Part shown: positions 62,482-64,000 of the stretch, one piece after another
How positions within the stretch are numbered: position 1 is the stretch's first letter
Layout of the letters: the number at the start of each line of letters is the position of its first letter
Source of the DNA: Bradyrhizobium mercantei
GTDB lineage: Bacteria > Pseudomonadota > Alphaproteobacteria > Rhizobiales > Xanthobacteraceae
Assembly (NCBI RefSeq): GCF_001982635.1
Contig: NZ_MKFI01000001.1
Location: forward strand, 248,001 to 312,000
Direction of reading: 5' to 3'
Length of the DNA: 64,000 nucleotides
Notes under the pieces: model-generated
Databases searched by the model: none
What the model was told of the DNA's origin: nothing
What the model saw: the letters and a program-made list of their open reading frames with translations, nothing else
Made by a program: the position numbers and the translations under genes

Positions 62482-63408
62482 ATGGCCGTGGTGATCGCGG
62501 CCCTGTTGCCGGTGTTCCTGCTGATCGTGCTCGGCTTCGTCCTGAAGCGCACGCTGATGCGGCTCGACACCCAATGGCACGGGCTGGAGCAGCTGACCTA
62601 TTACGTGCTGTTCCCGGTGCTGCTGGTACAGACGCTGGTGAAGGCCGACCTGACCAGGGTGCCGGTTGCCGGCGTCGGCGGCGCGCTGCTGCTCGCGGCG
62701 CTCGCGATGTCGCTGCTCTGCCTCGCGCTCAGAGCTCCGCTTGCCCGCGCCGGGATCGACGGCCCGGCCTTCACCTCGATCTTCCAGGGCGCGACCCGCT
62801 GGCAGACCTATGTCGCGCTGTCGGTGTCGCGCAATCTCTTTGGCAGCACAGGCCTCGCGCTCGCGTCCGTCGCGATGGTCGCGATCATCCCGCTGGTCAA
62901 TGTCTTCAGCGTCGCCGTGCTGGCGAAATACGCCTCGTCCGAGAAGCGCTCCGCGGGCGCGATCGTGATGACGATCGTCAAGAACCCGCTGATCTGGGCC
63001 TGCGTGATCGGGCTCGTCATCAATGTCGCGCACATCCCGCTGCCGCAGATCTGGTACGATGTCGCCGACGCGCTCGGCGGCTCGTCGCTGGCGATCGGCC
63101 TGCTCGTGACCGGCGCCGGACTGCATCTGGAAGGCATGTTTCGCCCGAGCCTCGCCGCCAGCGTCGCGCTGGTCCTGAAACTGGTCCTGATGCCCGTGCT
63201 CACGGTCGCGCTCGCGGTGTGGTTCGGCGTCACCGGCTCCAATCTCGCCATCGTCGCCGCCTGCGCCGCGGTGCCGACCTCGCCGTCGGCCTATGTGCTG
63301 GCGCGCCAGATGGGCGGTGACGCCCCCCTCCTCGCCCAGATCATCACGCTGCAGACGATCCTCGCCGCGATCACGATGCCGATCGTGATTGCGGCAGTCG
63401 GGCTTTAG
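62482..63408 (+). CDS. AEC family (auxin efflux carrier-like) permease
   Basis: A 308-residue inner-membrane transporter with ten hydrophobic segments. The start AALLPVFLLIVLGFVLKRTL and LEQLTYYVLFPVLLVQTLVK are typical of the family; the second half shows NPLIWACVIGLVINVAHIPL and the AVPTSPSAYVLARQMGGDA crossover. Members move malonate, malate or related acids. Two bases after ruvX, so cotranscribed, though no functional link is evident. Confidence 0.9.
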   Translation: MAVVIAALLPVFLLIVLGFVLKRTLMRLDTQWHGLEQLTYYVLFPVLLVQTLVKADLTRVPVAGVGGALLLAALAMSLLCLALRAPLARAGIDGPAFTSIFQGATRWQTYVALSVSRNLFGSTGLALASVAMVAIIPLVNVFSVAVLAKYASSEKRSAGAIVMTIVKNPLIWACVIGLVINVAHIPLPQIWYDVADALGGSSLAIGLLVTGAGLHLEGMFRPSLAASVALVLKLVLMPVLTVALAVWFGVTGSNLAIVAACAAVPTSPSAYVLARQMGGDAPLLAQIITLQTILAAITMPIVIAAVGL

Positions 63409-63471
63409 AGGGCAGACCCGGGCAGGCTTGGCTCGAGCCGGGACGGCGTGGGGCGGCCCGCCTGGGAGCCG

Positions 63472-64000
63472 CTACCAAAGCTCGCGGTAGTTCGCGAACC
63501 TTCGCAGGGTCTTGTCATAACGAGCCGGCACGATCCAGGGCAGCAGCAGCTTGAAGATCGCATTCGGAAGCGGCGAGCGAAGGCGGACATAGAGGTCGAG
63601 CGGATCGAGATCGTGCCGCATCCGGAATTTCGGTTCGTAGCTGAGACCCGTGCTGCGAAGCCACTTGTAGCCGTTGGCCATCGCCCAGTTCATCATGTCG
63701 CGAATGGTGTAGTAGTAGAGATGCAGGTCGAGGGCGACGCCATAGTCCAGCCCGACATACTCCCAGAACAGACTGTCGCCTTCGACCATGCACAGGCTGA
63801 AGGCGACCGCCTGCCCACCCCGGCGCCAGATGAAGAAGCGGACTTTGTCCTTCATGTCGCTGCCGAGCCGGCGGAGATAGTCGGCCGTCAGCTTCTCGAA
63901 ATGCAGTTTCGAACGGTCGAAGACCTGCAGATAGAGCGGATGGATCTCGTCGACGGCATCGCGTGCGTCCTCGGTGACGGTGAGGATGATGGTTTCGCCG
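63472..64000 (-). CDS. GNAT-fold acyltransferase (BioF2/FemAB-like), 3' part
   Basis: The C-terminal 176 residues of a protein that runs off the window. The frame is open to base 64000, starting GETIILTVTEDARDAVDEIH. Features are FDRSKLHFEKLTADYLRRLG, a beta strand VRFFIWRRGGQAVAFSLCMV and LHLYYYTIRDMMNWAMANGY, then LRSTGLSYEPKFRMRHDLDP. This is the layout of peptidogalycan/BioF2-type acetyltransferases (GNAT_acetyltr_6). Substrate unknown. The internal ATG at 63855 is not the start. Confidence 0.75.
   Translation of the reverse strand, partial: GETIILTVTEDARDAVDEIHPLYLQVFDRSKLHFEKLTADYLRRLGSDMKDKVRFFIWRRGGQAVAFSLCMVEGDSLFWEYVGLDYGVALDLHLYYYTIRDMMNWAMANGYKWLRSTGLSYEPKFRMRHDLDPLDLYVRLRSPLPNAIFKLLLPWIVPARYDKTLRRFANYRELW

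Overview
The window is a high-GC alphaproteobacterial chromosome segment, almost certainly from Bradyrhizobium or a close relative in the Nitrobacteraceae. Pointers are the gene order rsh-pdxJ-acpS-lepB-rnc-era-recO-parC, the aspartate/glutamate leucyltransferase bpt, mntH behind a Mur-like box, a small secreted protein ending in a proline/asparagine-rich 'NRNLDPS' tail, and several families of palindromic intergenic repeats that I associate with this group. This assignment is inference from gene content; no 16S gene is present.

Layout. 1-4.2 kb: the 3' end of hemB, a DUF6151 protein, an RDD membrane protein, bpt and mntH. 4.26-7.83 kb: a three-gene operon made of a PspA/IM30 protein with an unusual N-terminal domain resembling the N-terminal part of TnpB, a YqiJ-type membrane/OB-fold protein, and a YqiK-type flotillin. 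8-19.2 kb: an accessory stretch with a LuxR-type regulator, secreted amidase, MFS and EamA transporters, PhyH dioxygenase, class III adenylate cyclase, XRE regulator, secreted metallo-beta-lactamase-fold hydrolase and a His-rich CDF metal exporter. 19.2-30.5 kb: a minus-strand housekeeping block running from rpoZ and rsh through pdxJ, acpS, lepB, rnc, era and recO to parC. 30.7-37.6 kb: NYN nuclease and family 5 uracil-DNA glycosylase (overlapping), a peroxiredoxin, smpB, mscL, dapA and a large soluble lytic transglycosylase.

37.8-43.3 kb: tRNA-Ser(GCU) followed by a run of small orphan genes, a TauE/SafE permease and an acyltransferase. 43.3-51.2 kb: regulator-transporter pairs, mostly divergent (EamA/AraC, LysR/thioesterase-MFS, quinone oxidoreductase/HxlR, AraC/TauE). 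51.2-53 kb: gene-poor DNA with a Sel1-like protein and a 32-residue lysine/alanine-rich protein. 53-58.5 kb: the gatCAB amidotransferase genes with a small CxxC protein coupled to gatA, plus a patatin lipoprotein. 58.6-64 kb: two nitronate monooxygenase paralogues separated by a palindromic repeat, a LysR regulator, ruvX, an AEC permease and the end of a GNAT-type acyltransferase.

The most unusual object is the TnpB-N/PspA fusion at 4295-5425. A strong internal Shine-Dalgarno and ATG lie exactly at the domain junction, so the locus may make both a long fusion and a stand-alone PspA. With the downstream YqiJ-like and flotillin genes it looks like a membrane-stress or membrane-organisation system that has recruited a piece of an RNA-guided nuclease family protein. 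Everything about its function is inference.
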